A stretch of DNA of 64,000 bases from Alphaproteobacteria bacterium SO-S41 (lineage in GTDB: Bacteria > Pseudomonadota > Alphaproteobacteria > Micropepsales > Micropepsaceae). The notes below the pieces were generated by a model. That model had not been told where the DNA came from, searched no databases, and worked only from the letters and a program-made list of their open reading frames with translations. Positions 57,453 through 64,000 of the stretch are shown here, one piece after another; the stretch's first letter is position 1, and each line of letters starts with the position of its first letter. The translations under genes and the position numbers were made by a program. The stretch spans positions 4,379,180 through 4,443,179 of the forward strand of contig AP024629.1 of NCBI GenBank assembly GCA_019670725.1. The letters run 5' to 3'.

Positions 57453-58991
57453 TTACCAGTCCACCAGCCGCGGCGGCGTCTGATAGCGGGAATCCCCCAA
57501 ACGGTCGGCCTCGGCGCGGTCCAGTGGGATGGACTCGCGCCAGGGCGGCAAGGCGTCCTCGCCCTCCTCCAACACCATGACCCCAAGACACCGGCGGTCG
57601 GCGCCGCCGTAAACCTCTGCAGGGAACCAGTGATCGAAGGTGACGATCTCCACCTCCAGGGTCTCGAGTTGCAGATGATCGGGGATCGTGAGTTCGACGC
57701 TCCGCCAGATCTCGGACTGGAGCGGAACTTTGACCGTCTCCCAGGGCGTGACGATTAACACGTGATCGGTCCGCTCATGCGATCCGGGGCGATTGGTGGA
57801 GACGGTAAGCCTTGCCCGATGGTGAGCGACCCGAACCCGCTTGCGCGCCTGCCAACTCGTCCATCGCATGACGCCCGACGCCGTCCCTTCCGGGGCATAA
57901 AAGCCGTCCTCGTCCGGCATCGGGGCATGCCGCGTGTAGCCGAGCGCATTGTTGATGTACTTGCGATAGCGGACGAAGTTCGGGCTTCCCGGCGAGAAGC
58001 GGAACGAGATGGCATCGAGCGGGACGTGGGTCAGGTGGAGGCTGAACTCGTCAACGCCGTAATCCGCAGCCAGGCGGAGCGCTTCTTCGATCTCGGCTTC
58101 GCTGTCGTTCCAGTGAAACACCAGATAGCGCCAGTGAACGATGGGACTGGCGAGGCCGAGTTCACGTTTCGCCTGGATGACATTGGCCATGCCGCGCAGC
58201 GCGAGATCGAGGCGGCCGCCGACGTGGTAGCGGCCGTAGCTTTCCTGCGAGACCCCGCTGATCGTGAACATCATGAAGTTCAGCGCACCGGCCGCGACTA
58301 CCCTGCGTGCCCGGTCGAGATTGGAGAGGGGAATGCCGTTGGTGCTGGTGACGACGTGCGCGTCGGGATTGGTGCGATGGAGATGGGCAAGGATCTCGTC
58401 GGCGCCGGCATGAACGAACGGATCGCCGTAGTTGAAGAAAAAGACGTGACTCAAATTCCCAGCGAGATCGTCGGCGGCGCGCCGGAACGCATCGAGATCG
58501 AGAAAATCTCCATCGCGCGTCTGGATGGCGCGATCGTTGTTCGGGATACAGGCCGGCTGGGGACAGCGCAGATTGCAGCGCACGGTGGTTTCGACAACCA
58601 GCGTGGTGGGCCGACTCGGCCGCGCCGGCAATGTCTCTTCGTCGGCGATCTCGGCGCGCTGCGCGAGATTGCACTTCGCGCATTTGTGGCCGTCCCATAG
58701 TTTGCGCTGGAGCCGTTCGTATTCAGGGTTGGCCCAGATCTCCGCGAGAGGTTGGCGTTTGATGTTGCCGAAACTGCGCAGGCTGTAGGGATCGTCCAGG
58801 CCGCACGTGACGTTCCCGTCGGATTGAATGGTGACCCCGCGCTCAAGCCAGGAACAGCGATAGCGATTGGCGTCTGCGGGAAGGACAGACCGGCTGGGAT
58901 CGGTTTGCTTGCGATTGAAGGGCTTGGGTAGGGGCGCGGCTGCGACGCTTGGCTTCTTCCGCGGCATCAGCCGGCTGAAAAGAGTTGGCAT
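57453..58991 (-). CDS. Radical SAM protein with N-terminal SPASM-like domain
   Basis: A 512-residue SAM-radical enzyme of unusual layout. Residues ~52-110 look like a SPASM/twitch domain (VTIQSDGNVTCGLDDP, FGNIKRQPLAEIWANPEYE, then HKCAKCNLA), which normally follows the core. The core has C139, C143 and C148 (CNLRCPQPAC, spacing CX3CX4C instead of CX3CX2C), then FFFNYGDPFVH and VVTSTNGIPLSN. The C-terminal ~110 residues form a beta-rich module (FDHWFPAEVYGGADRRCLGV) seen at the ends of some glycan enzymes. Substrate unknown, possibly a glycan or peptide. Confidence 0.8.
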   Translation of the reverse strand: MPTLFSRLMPRKKPSVAAAPLPKPFNRKQTDPSRSVLPADANRYRCSWLERGVTIQSDGNVTCGLDDPYSLRSFGNIKRQPLAEIWANPEYERLQRKLWDGHKCAKCNLAQRAEIADEETLPARPSRPTTLVVETTVRCNLRCPQPACIPNNDRAIQTRDGDFLDLDAFRRAADDLAGNLSHVFFFNYGDPFVHAGADEILAHLHRTNPDAHVVTSTNGIPLSNLDRARRVVAAGALNFMMFTISGVSQESYGRYHVGGRLDLALRGMANVIQAKRELGLASPIVHWRYLVFHWNDSEAEIEEALRLAADYGVDEFSLHLTHVPLDAISFRFSPGSPNFVRYRKYINNALGYTRHAPMPDEDGFYAPEGTASGVMRWTSWQARKRVRVAHHRARLTVSTNRPGSHERTDHVLIVTPWETVKVPLQSEIWRSVELTIPDHLQLETLEVEIVTFDHWFPAEVYGGADRRCLGVMVLEEGEDALPPWRESIPLDRAEADRLGDSRYQTPPRLVDW

Positions 58992-59084
58992 CGTGCGCCC
59001 GGGACCGGCCTGAGGGAGCCCCAAGCTAGCCGCGGGATGGCGCAAAGGCCATGCGGCACCGAAACCAGTCCGGCCGCCGAGGGG

Positions 59085-59651
59085 CTATTCGGCGGTGGGG
59101 GTGGTGCCGAAGCCGGTGGGGAGGCCGTCGAGGCTGACCGTATTCTTGCGCGCGCGATACTCGGCCATGCCGCCATCGCCCTGCCCGGCCGCCCAGGTCT
59201 TCAACTGTTGCCGTTCCGAGACGAAGTCGAAGAACGGCACGCCATAGCCACAGGAGGTCTGCACCAATGCGACCTCGAGCAGCACGATCTGGCGCGCGCC
59301 GGGGCTTTCGGCGCCGTCAAAACCCGTCTGGAGCACCGCCGCATAGTCCGGCGTGCCGCGCATCAGCGAGCGCGCTGTGCCGTAGAGGCGGAGGATCAGC
59401 GGCACCTTCTCGAACGAGCAGAACATGATGGTGAGGCGGCCATCGACCAGGAGATGCGCGGCGGTTTCCGCACCGCTGCCGGTCTGGTCGAGATAGCAGG
59501 CGCTGTTCGGGCCGAGCACACGGAAGGCCGAAGCCTCGCGCGGCGAGAGATTGATGCGGCTGTCGGCGGTGGCGCTGGCCGCGAAGAAGATGTGCTGGCG
59601 CGCGATGAAAGCGGCGTGCTCGTCGCTCAGTGCGGGGAACTGCTTGGCCAT
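59085..59651 (-). CDS. Pyridoxamine 5'-phosphate oxidase-family (FMN-binding) protein
   Basis: A 188-residue split-beta-barrel flavoprotein. The domain begins QHIFFAASATADSRINLSP, and LTIMFCSFEKVPLILRLYG and SCGYGVPFFDF fall in its FMN-barrel strands. Relatives are often labelled PNPOx-like but lack the PLP-binding arginines and use F420 or FMN on other substrates. It does not look like true PdxH. It lies 29 bp downstream of kdsA in the same direction, so probably cotranscribed. Confidence 0.8.
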   Translation of the reverse strand: MAKQFPALSDEHAAFIARQHIFFAASATADSRINLSPREASAFRVLGPNSACYLDQTGSGAETAAHLLVDGRLTIMFCSFEKVPLILRLYGTARSLMRGTPDYAAVLQTGFDGAESPGARQIVLLEVALVQTSCGYGVPFFDFVSERQQLKTWAAGQGDGGMAEYRARKNTVSLDGLPTGFGTTPTAE

Positions 59652-59679
59652 GACCCTACCCTTTTTGGGGCCCTCCGTT

Positions 59680-60531
59680 TTACGCCCGCACGGCCTCGTG
59701 CAGCGTCTTCAGCGTGGTCAGAAGTTTCTTCGCGTCGGCGAGTGGCAGGCAGCTCGGCCCGTCGCACAGCGCCTTGTCGGGGTCGGTGTGGAATTCAAGG
59801 AACACGCCGTCGGCACCGGCCGCGACCGCCGCCTTGGCGATGACCGAGACGCCCTCGCGCCGGCCGCCCGTGGAGCCGCCATTGGTGCGCGGATCGGCGC
59901 CGGGCAGCTGAACCGCATGGGTCGCGTCGATGGTGACGGGAACGCCGAGCTTCTTCATCTCGCCGATGCCGAGCATGTCGACGACGAGATTGTTGTAGCC
60001 GAAGGACGAGCCGCGCTCGCAGAGCACGACCGCGACGCCGGGCGCCGCCTCGCGGGCCTTGTCGATGATGTTCTTGCAGTCCCAGGGCGCGAGGAACTGG
60101 GCCTTCTTGGCATGCAGCCAGCCGCCATGCCTGGCGGTCGCGCGCGCCGCGGCGACGACGAGATCGGTCTGGCGGACGAGGAAGGCGGGGAGCTGGACCA
60201 CATCCGCGACGGCCGCGACCGGCTCGGCCTGCTCGATTTCGTGGAGATCGGTGCAGATGGGGACGTCCAGTTTCGCCTTCACCTCGGCCAGCATGGCGAG
60301 GCCGTCCTTCAGGCCGGGACCGCGATAGGACTTGATCGACGAGCGGTTGGCCTTGTCGAAGCTCGCCTTGAAAACGAAGGGCAGACCAAGCTCGGCGGTG
60401 ATGGCTTTCAGCTCGCGCCCGACCTCCAGCGCGAGATCGAGGCTTTCCAGCACGTTCAGCCCGGCGATCACCAGCAGCGGATGGCCCTCGCCCAGCGAGA
60501 TGTTGCGGGATTTCAGCGTGAGGGCAGTCAT
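59680..60531 (-). CDS. kdsA: Kdo-8-phosphate synthase
   Basis: Condenses arabinose-5-phosphate (from KdsD) and PEP to Kdo-8-phosphate for LPS. 283 residues. AGLNVLES contains N26, equivalent to E. coli Asn26, which marks the metal-independent class. KASFDKANRSSIKSYRGPGL, VQLPAFLVRQTDLV, FGYNNLVVDMLG and CDGPSCLPL follow as in E. coli, whereas QFLAPWD resembles metal-dependent enzymes. ATG 60531 chosen; 60630 would add 33 residues with no homology. Confidence 0.95.
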   Translation of the reverse strand: MTALTLKSRNISLGEGHPLLVIAGLNVLESLDLALEVGRELKAITAELGLPFVFKASFDKANRSSIKSYRGPGLKDGLAMLAEVKAKLDVPICTDLHEIEQAEPVAAVADVVQLPAFLVRQTDLVVAAARATARHGGWLHAKKAQFLAPWDCKNIIDKAREAAPGVAVVLCERGSSFGYNNLVVDMLGIGEMKKLGVPVTIDATHAVQLPGADPRTNGGSTGGRREGVSVIAKAAVAAGADGVFLEFHTDPDKALCDGPSCLPLADAKKLLTTLKTLHEAVRA

Positions 60532-60628
60532 GGGGGTTCGTCCTGGACGCGTCGTTTCGGCGGCTGTGTAGCGCATCCGCCCGGGAAATGCCCGTGGCTC
60601 GTCGGCGGCGGTCGGGCTAGGTAGGGAC

Positions 60629-61510
60629 ATGCCCGAGCTGCCCGAAGTCGAAACCGTCCGCCGCGGCCTTCAGCCGGTGCTGGAAGGCCGCCGCATCGCC
60701 AAGGCGGTGACCCGGCGGGCCGATCTGCGCGTCCCGTTTCCCCCGAAACTGGCGGAACGGCTGACCGGGCGGCGGGTGCTCGCGCTGCGCCGGCGGGCCA
60801 AATACATATTGATGGATCTCGACGGCGGCGAGACGCTGATCGTGCATTTAGGCATGTCGGGCCGCTTCACGGTCTATCCCAAGGGCTCCAATGAAGGCGC
60901 CATGCTCGGCGACTTCCACTATGCGACGCCGGAAGCGGCGGCCGGCGCGGCCAAGCACGATCATGTCCTGCTGGAGACCGATGAGGGTGTCCGCATCGCT
61001 TTCAACGACCACAGGCGTTTCGGGCTGATGCTGTTGGAGCCAACGGAAGGGTTGGAGCAGCACAAATTGTTTGCGGGATTAGGGCCCGAGCCGCTCGATC
61101 CGCCGCTCCAGGGCAAGGTCCTGACCGGGCTGCTGGCTGGCAAGGCGACGCCGATCAAGGCGGCGCTGCTGGACCAGCGCGTCGTTGCCGGGCTCGGCAA
61201 TATCTATGTCAGCGAGGCCCTGCATGCCTCGCATATCAACCCCAAGCGCATGGCCGGGTCGATCTCGCCCCCACGCGTGACGGCGCTCGCCCATGCCGTC
61301 ACCAGCGTGCTGGAGAAAGCCATCGCGGCGGGCGGCTCCACTTTGCGCGACCATGCCCAGCCGAGCGGCGAGCTCGGCTATTTCCAGCATCATTTCCGGG
61401 TCTATGACCGGGAAGGAACCCCCTGCCCCACGCGCGGTTGTAAAGGCACCATCAAGCGCATCGTTCAGGCGGGGCGCTCGACCTTCTATTGTCCGGTCTG
61501 TCAGCGCTGA
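60629..61510 (+). CDS. mutM: Formamidopyrimidine-DNA glycosylase
   Basis: Removes 8-oxoguanine and Fapy lesions and nicks DNA. 293 residues. It begins [14 protein letters not shown] with the catalytic Pro2 and Glu3; Lys ([10 protein letters not shown]) and the H2TH motif ([20 protein letters not shown]) are present; the zinc finger is at the C-terminus (CPTRGCKG and FYCPVCQR). The usual mutM-ubiE divergence of Alphaproteobacteria is interrupted here by three genes. Confidence 0.97.
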   Translation: MPELPEVETVRRGLQPVLEGRRIAKAVTRRADLRVPFPPKLAERLTGRRVLALRRRAKYILMDLDGGETLIVHLGMSGRFTVYPKGSNEGAMLGDFHYATPEAAAGAAKHDHVLLETDEGVRIAFNDHRRFGLMLLEPTEGLEQHKLFAGLGPEPLDPPLQGKVLTGLLAGKATPIKAALLDQRVVAGLGNIYVSEALHASHINPKRMAGSISPPRVTALAHAVTSVLEKAIAAGGSTLRDHAQPSGELGYFQHHFRVYDREGTPCPTRGCKGTIKRIVQAGRSTFYCPVCQR

Positions 61511-61518
61511 GAGGTCTC

Positions 61519-61890
61519 ATGCCCGCCGTCCACGGAAGCTGCCATTGCGGCAAGACGAAATTCGAACTGAACGCCCAACCCGCGGAACTCAGTTCGTGCA
61601 CCTGCTCCTATTGCGCGAAATCGGGCGCGCTCTGGGCCTATTGCGGCCCGGACGATTTCAAGCTGCTGACGCCGGAGGGCGACCGCGCCCTCTACAAGTG
61701 GGGCACCAACACGATCGAGCACTTCTTCTGCGACGCGTGTGGGGTCGCGACCTATGGCATTTCGCCGGCCTGGGTCGACAACAAGCCGGACTTTTCGGTG
61801 AAGCGGCTGGGCATCAATGCCCGTCTGCTCGACGATGTCGATATCGGCGTCATCCCCGTGACGGTGATCGACGGCAAGAATCTGTGGTAG
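61519..61890 (+). CDS. GFA-family zinc-binding protein
   Basis: A 123-residue protein of the glutathione-dependent formaldehyde-activating (GFA) family. Zinc cysteines are in CHCGKTKFEL, CTCSYCAKSG and FFCDACGVATYG, with the conserved WGTNTIEHFFC spacing. Founding members bind S-hydroxymethylglutathione, but many relatives are uncharacterised metal proteins and the name is not proof of function. It lies 8 bp after mutM and may share its transcript. Confidence 0.88.
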   Translation: MPAVHGSCHCGKTKFELNAQPAELSSCTCSYCAKSGALWAYCGPDDFKLLTPEGDRALYKWGTNTIEHFFCDACGVATYGISPAWVDNKPDFSVKRLGINARLLDDVDIGVIPVTVIDGKNLW

Positions 61891-61920
61891 TGGCGTCCCG
61901 TTAGATAACGGGAGAGCGAC

Positions 61921-62700
61921 ATGGCCGAGTACGAAACGATCCTGGTGGAGACGCGTGGGCGCGTCGGCCTCATTACCCTCAATCGGCCGCAGGCGCTGAA
62001 CGCCCTGAATGCCCAGCTCGCGCGCGAAGTCGCGGCGGCGCTGGCGGTTTACGAGGCGGATGAGGGCATCGGCTGCGTCGTCCTGACCGGCTCGAGCCGC
62101 GCCTTCGCGGCGGGGGCCGACATCAAGGAGATGGCGCCACAGTCCTATATGGACGTCTTCAAGGGCGACCTCTTCGCCGCCTTCGAGCACGCCGTGTCCT
62201 CATTCCGCAAGCCGCTGATCGCCGCGGTCGCCGGCCACGCGCTGGGCGGCGGGTGCGAACTCGCCATGCTCTGCGATTTCATCATCGCCGGCGAAAACGC
62301 CAAGTTCGGCCAGCCCGAAATCAATCTGGGCGTCATGCCGGGGATCGGCGGCTCGCAGCGCCTGACCCGTTTCGTCGGCAAGTCGAAGGCGATGGATATG
62401 TGCCTGACCGGACGCACCATGGACGCCGCCGAAGCCGAGCGTTCGGGCCTCGTCTCGCGCGTCGTGCCGGTCGAAGGGCTGGTTGAGGAAGCGCTGAAGG
62501 CGGCCGAGAAGATCGCCGGCCAGTCGCTGCCCATCGCGATGATGACCAAGGAATCCGTCAACCGCGCCTATGAGACAACCCTGGCCGAGGGCGTGCGCTT
62601 CGAGCGGCGGCTCTTCCATTCAATGTTCGCGACGCTCGACCAGAAGGAAGGCATGGGCGCCTTCGTCGAAAAGCGCAAAGCCGACTTCAAGAACGCGTAG
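61921..62700 (+). CDS. Enoyl-CoA hydratase
   Basis: Crotonase-fold enzyme, 259 residues, hydrating trans-2-enoyl-CoA in beta-oxidation. [13 protein letters not shown] (oxyanion hole and CoA contact) and [11 protein letters not shown] with the first catalytic Glu, then [19 protein letters not shown] with the second Glu. It is the usual housekeeping copy found next to rpsT in Alphaproteobacteria. No specific link to the catabolic locus at 11-27 kb is implied. Confidence 0.93.
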   Translation: MAEYETILVETRGRVGLITLNRPQALNALNAQLAREVAAALAVYEADEGIGCVVLTGSSRAFAAGADIKEMAPQSYMDVFKGDLFAAFEHAVSSFRKPLIAAVAGHALGGGCELAMLCDFIIAGENAKFGQPEINLGVMPGIGGSQRLTRFVGKSKAMDMCLTGRTMDAAEAERSGLVSRVVPVEGLVEEALKAAEKIAGQSLPIAMMTKESVNRAYETTLAEGVRFERRLFHSMFATLDQKEGMGAFVEKRKADFKNA

Positions 62701-62723
62701 ACAAAAATGAGGTGCGACTTGCG

Positions 62724-62752
62724 TTGACGCGGGCGGACCCCGCGACTATAAC
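62724..62752 (+). promoter_or_regulatory. Strong sigma-70 promoter for rpsT
   Basis: -35 TTGACG (62724-62729), exact 17-bp GC-rich spacer, -10 TATAAC (62747-62752), 30 bp before the rpsT ATG. Confidence 0.75.
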
Positions 62753-62781
62753 GCGCGCCCTTACGAAGAGCAGACGAGACT

Positions 62782-63054
62782 ATGGCGAACATCAAATCGG
62801 CCGCGAAAGCTGCCCGCAAGGCCGTGAAAGCCCAAGCCCGCAACCAGGCCCGCAAGAGCCGCGTCCGCACCCATGTGCGCGCCGTCGAGGAAGCGCTGGC
62901 GAAGGGCGACAAGACCGCCGCCGTCGCCGCCCTGAAGGCCGCCGAGCCGGAGATCGTCCGCGGTGCGACGAAGGGCGTCATGCACGCCAATACCGCGTCG
63001 CGTAAGGTGTCGCGTCTGACGAAGCGCGTGAACAAGCTCGCCGCTTCCGCCTAA
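62782..63054 (+). CDS. rpsT: 30S ribosomal protein S20
   Basis: A 90-residue, highly basic protein that stabilises the 16S rRNA 5' domain. [18 protein letters not shown] and [19 protein letters not shown] are the conserved N-terminal helix, and [20 protein letters not shown] the C-terminal signature. The leader is short (about 22 nt after the predicted start). In many Alphaproteobacteria dnaA follows directly; here the next gene is a rhodanese after a long gap. Confidence 0.97.
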   Translation: MANIKSAAKAARKAVKAQARNQARKSRVRTHVRAVEEALAKGDKTAAVAALKAAEPEIVRGATKGVMHANTASRKVSRLTKRVNKLAASA

Positions 63055-63061
63055 AGCGCCC

Positions 63062-63083
63062 GCGCGGGCGGTCGTGCCCGCGC
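63062..63083 (+). terminator. GC-rich hairpin after rpsT
   Basis: GCGCGGGC (63062-63069) pairs with GCCCGCGC (63076-63083) around GGTCGT, 7 bp after the rpsT stop. No immediate T-run; a TTGCTTTTC stretch comes slightly later. Confidence 0.55.
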
Positions 63084-63124
63084 ATCTATACTTGCTTTTC
63101 ACTTGCAGAATGATGTGACAGCGA

Positions 63125-63145
63125 CGTGACACGAAGTGTGTCACG
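63125..63145. repeat. Perfect 8-bp dyad CGTGACAC/GTGTCACG
   Basis: CGTGACAC-GAAGT-GTGTCACG, preceded by another TGTGACA (63114-63120), so the GTGACA element appears in both orientations. Candidate operator for a CRP-like or other dimeric factor. Confidence 0.5.
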
Positions 63146-63326
63146 CCGATGACGCGCGCCTATCCCGCCGCGTCTCTTGTCGCCCTCCGCCTGCCCCAAA
63201 ATCCCAGTAAAACGTTGAGATTCCACGCAGTTTGCGTGCCCTGTCGCCTGTCATGAATCCTTGCGGAAAGATTCTCAGCCACTAGCGATTCATTTCTCTT
63301 GCGTCGTCAAAATGTCGTGGTTACTC

Positions 63327-63335
63327 TTATCCACA
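63327..63335 (+). promoter_or_regulatory. DnaA box TTATCCACA
   Basis: Perfect match to the consensus DnaA box in the gap after rpsT. Only one perfect copy was seen. Confidence 0.65.
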
Positions 63336-63508
63336 TCGCGAGACGCCGCCGCTGGCGGCAATATCCGGCAAATTCAGATTGAAGTGCGAATGGCGTCGCA
63401 AAGCATTGTTGCGCCTGTGCTTAAGTGTGGATTGAGTTGTGATGAAGCGATGACAGACTATGCTGGCGGGCGCGGGGGCGTTGTCGCTTTGGAGGGGACA
63501 GGCGGAAC

Positions 63509-63964
63509 ATGAGCGAGGGACGCCTATCTTCCGCCGCCGCCTATGCCGGCGATATCGCGCCGGGCGAGGCCTGGACAATCCTCAAGGAAAACCCGCAGGC
63601 GCGCCTGATCGATGTCAGGACGCGCGCCGAGTGGAATTTCGTGGGCCTGCCCGATCTCGCTGAGACGGGCACCCAGGCGCTGTTGGCGGAATGGCAGGTT
63701 TTCCCCGACATGGCGGTCAACGCCCAGTTCGCCGAACAGGCGGCGGGCCTGGTGACCAAGAGCGGCGGCGCGGAGGATGCGCCGGTCATCCTGCTCTGCC
63801 GGTCGGGCGTCCGGTCGCGGGCGGCGGCGATCGCGCTGGCGGCGCGCGGCTTTACCGCAGCCTACAATATTGCGGGCGGTTTCGAGGGGGATCACGATGC
63901 AGACGGACATCGCGGGCAGTTGAACGGCTGGAAGGCCGAAGGACTGCCCTGGCGGCAAGGATAA
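63509..63964 (+). CDS. Rhodanese-like domain protein
   Basis: A 151-residue single-domain rhodanese. LIDVRTRAEWNFVGLPD is the CH2A-like N-terminal motif, and the active-site loop LCRSGVRSRAAA contains the catalytic Cys for persulphide transfer. The fold ends with YNIAGGFEGDHD and the C-terminal WKAEGLPWRQ typical of alphaproteobacterial members. ATG 63509 has AGGCGG upstream. Possible roles are sulphur transfer or cyanide/thiosulphate metabolism; the substrate is not shown. Confidence 0.92.
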   Translation: MSEGRLSSAAAYAGDIAPGEAWTILKENPQARLIDVRTRAEWNFVGLPDLAETGTQALLAEWQVFPDMAVNAQFAEQAAGLVTKSGGAEDAPVILLCRSGVRSRAAAIALAARGFTAAYNIAGGFEGDHDADGHRGQLNGWKAEGLPWRQG

Positions 63965-64000
63965 CGGGCAGCCGGAGCGCCGCGGCACAAGCGGCAGCAC

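Larger units (their letters stand above)
63055..63508. promoter_or_regulatory. rpsT-rhodanese gap with replication-type sites
   Basis: A 454-bp gene-free region. After the rpsT hairpin it holds a CGTGACAC-GAAGT-GTGTCACG dyad (63125-63145), four GANTC sites within 73 bp (63219-63291), one perfect DnaA box (63327-63335) and a near-CtrA sequence TTAA-N7-TTGA (63421-63435). No ORF in it is convincing. Confidence 0.6.

Noticed and set aside
63327..63335. Full chromosome origin claim
   Set aside because: Only one perfect DnaA box was seen; an origin would normally show several plus an AT-rich unwinding element.

Overview
This window is high-GC alphaproteobacterial chromosome. The gene neighbourhoods are typical of the class: an rnd / kdsD-lptC-lptA-lptB-rpoN / hpf envelope block, an fzlA-queG pair, a ubiE-ubiB-coaBC-dut block, and mutM / enoyl-CoA hydratase / rpsT. 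FzlA and a cluster of GANTC (CcrM-type) sites support the class. Something near Caulobacterales or Rhizomicrobium/Micropepsaceae is a guess from gene content only.

Layout. (1) 1-9362, minus strand: envelope block with RNase D, a PqiA-like protein, an unknown secreted protein, Kdo isomerase KdsD, LptC, LptA, LptB, RpoN and hibernation factor HPF. An XRE regulator and a PaaI-type thioesterase sit between rpoN and hpf. The lptA-lptB gap holds a good sigma-70 promoter, a 16-bp palindrome at its predicted start site and three TTCGAA elements exactly 40 bp apart. (2) 9411-10982: DUF1963 protein. (3) 11130-27444: accessory catabolic locus. A ten-gene minus-strand operon encodes two acyl-CoA dehydrogenase subunits, a TonB receptor, an MFS permease, an acyl-CoA ligase, two FAS1-like dehydratases, a cyclase-family hydrolase and two SDRs. 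It diverges from a LysR gene, which is followed by a second acyl-CoA dehydrogenase and a Rieske oxygenase. The set looks like CoA-dependent breakdown of an imported cyclic or branched organic acid; the substrate is unknown. (4) 27581-35620: tRNA-Leu(CAG), several unknown proteins (including a 502-residue helical protein with a hydrophobic hairpin and a proline-rich tail), an NDUFA9-like protein, an EamA transporter, NUDIX, secreted RNase T2 and UppP. (5) 35908-41909: glutamate synthase, gltD before gltB. (6) 41956-49115: small regulators and detoxification genes, including two TetR systems with clear operators, a VOC protein, GST, MerR and an EmrA/EmrB pump split across a divergent promoter. 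(7) 49247-57365: fzlA-queG, cysK, dut, coaBC, a saccharopine-dehydrogenase-like gene, ubiB, ubiE. (8) 57453-63964: an unusual radical SAM protein, an FMN-binding protein, kdsA, mutM, a GFA protein, enoyl-CoA hydratase, rpsT, then a 450-bp gap with a perfect DnaA box and four GANTC sites, and a rhodanese.

Functional themes are LPS assembly (kdsA, kdsD, lptABC), ubiquinone synthesis, nitrogen assimilation and an acquired-looking catabolic locus. No insertion sequence, CRISPR array, phage or rRNA gene was seen. The most original signals are the catabolic locus with its repeated ATATC-N6-GATAT dyad, the phased palindromes before lptB, the hairpin that covers a Shine-Dalgarno before hpf, the domain-inverted radical SAM protein and the 502-residue hairpin protein.
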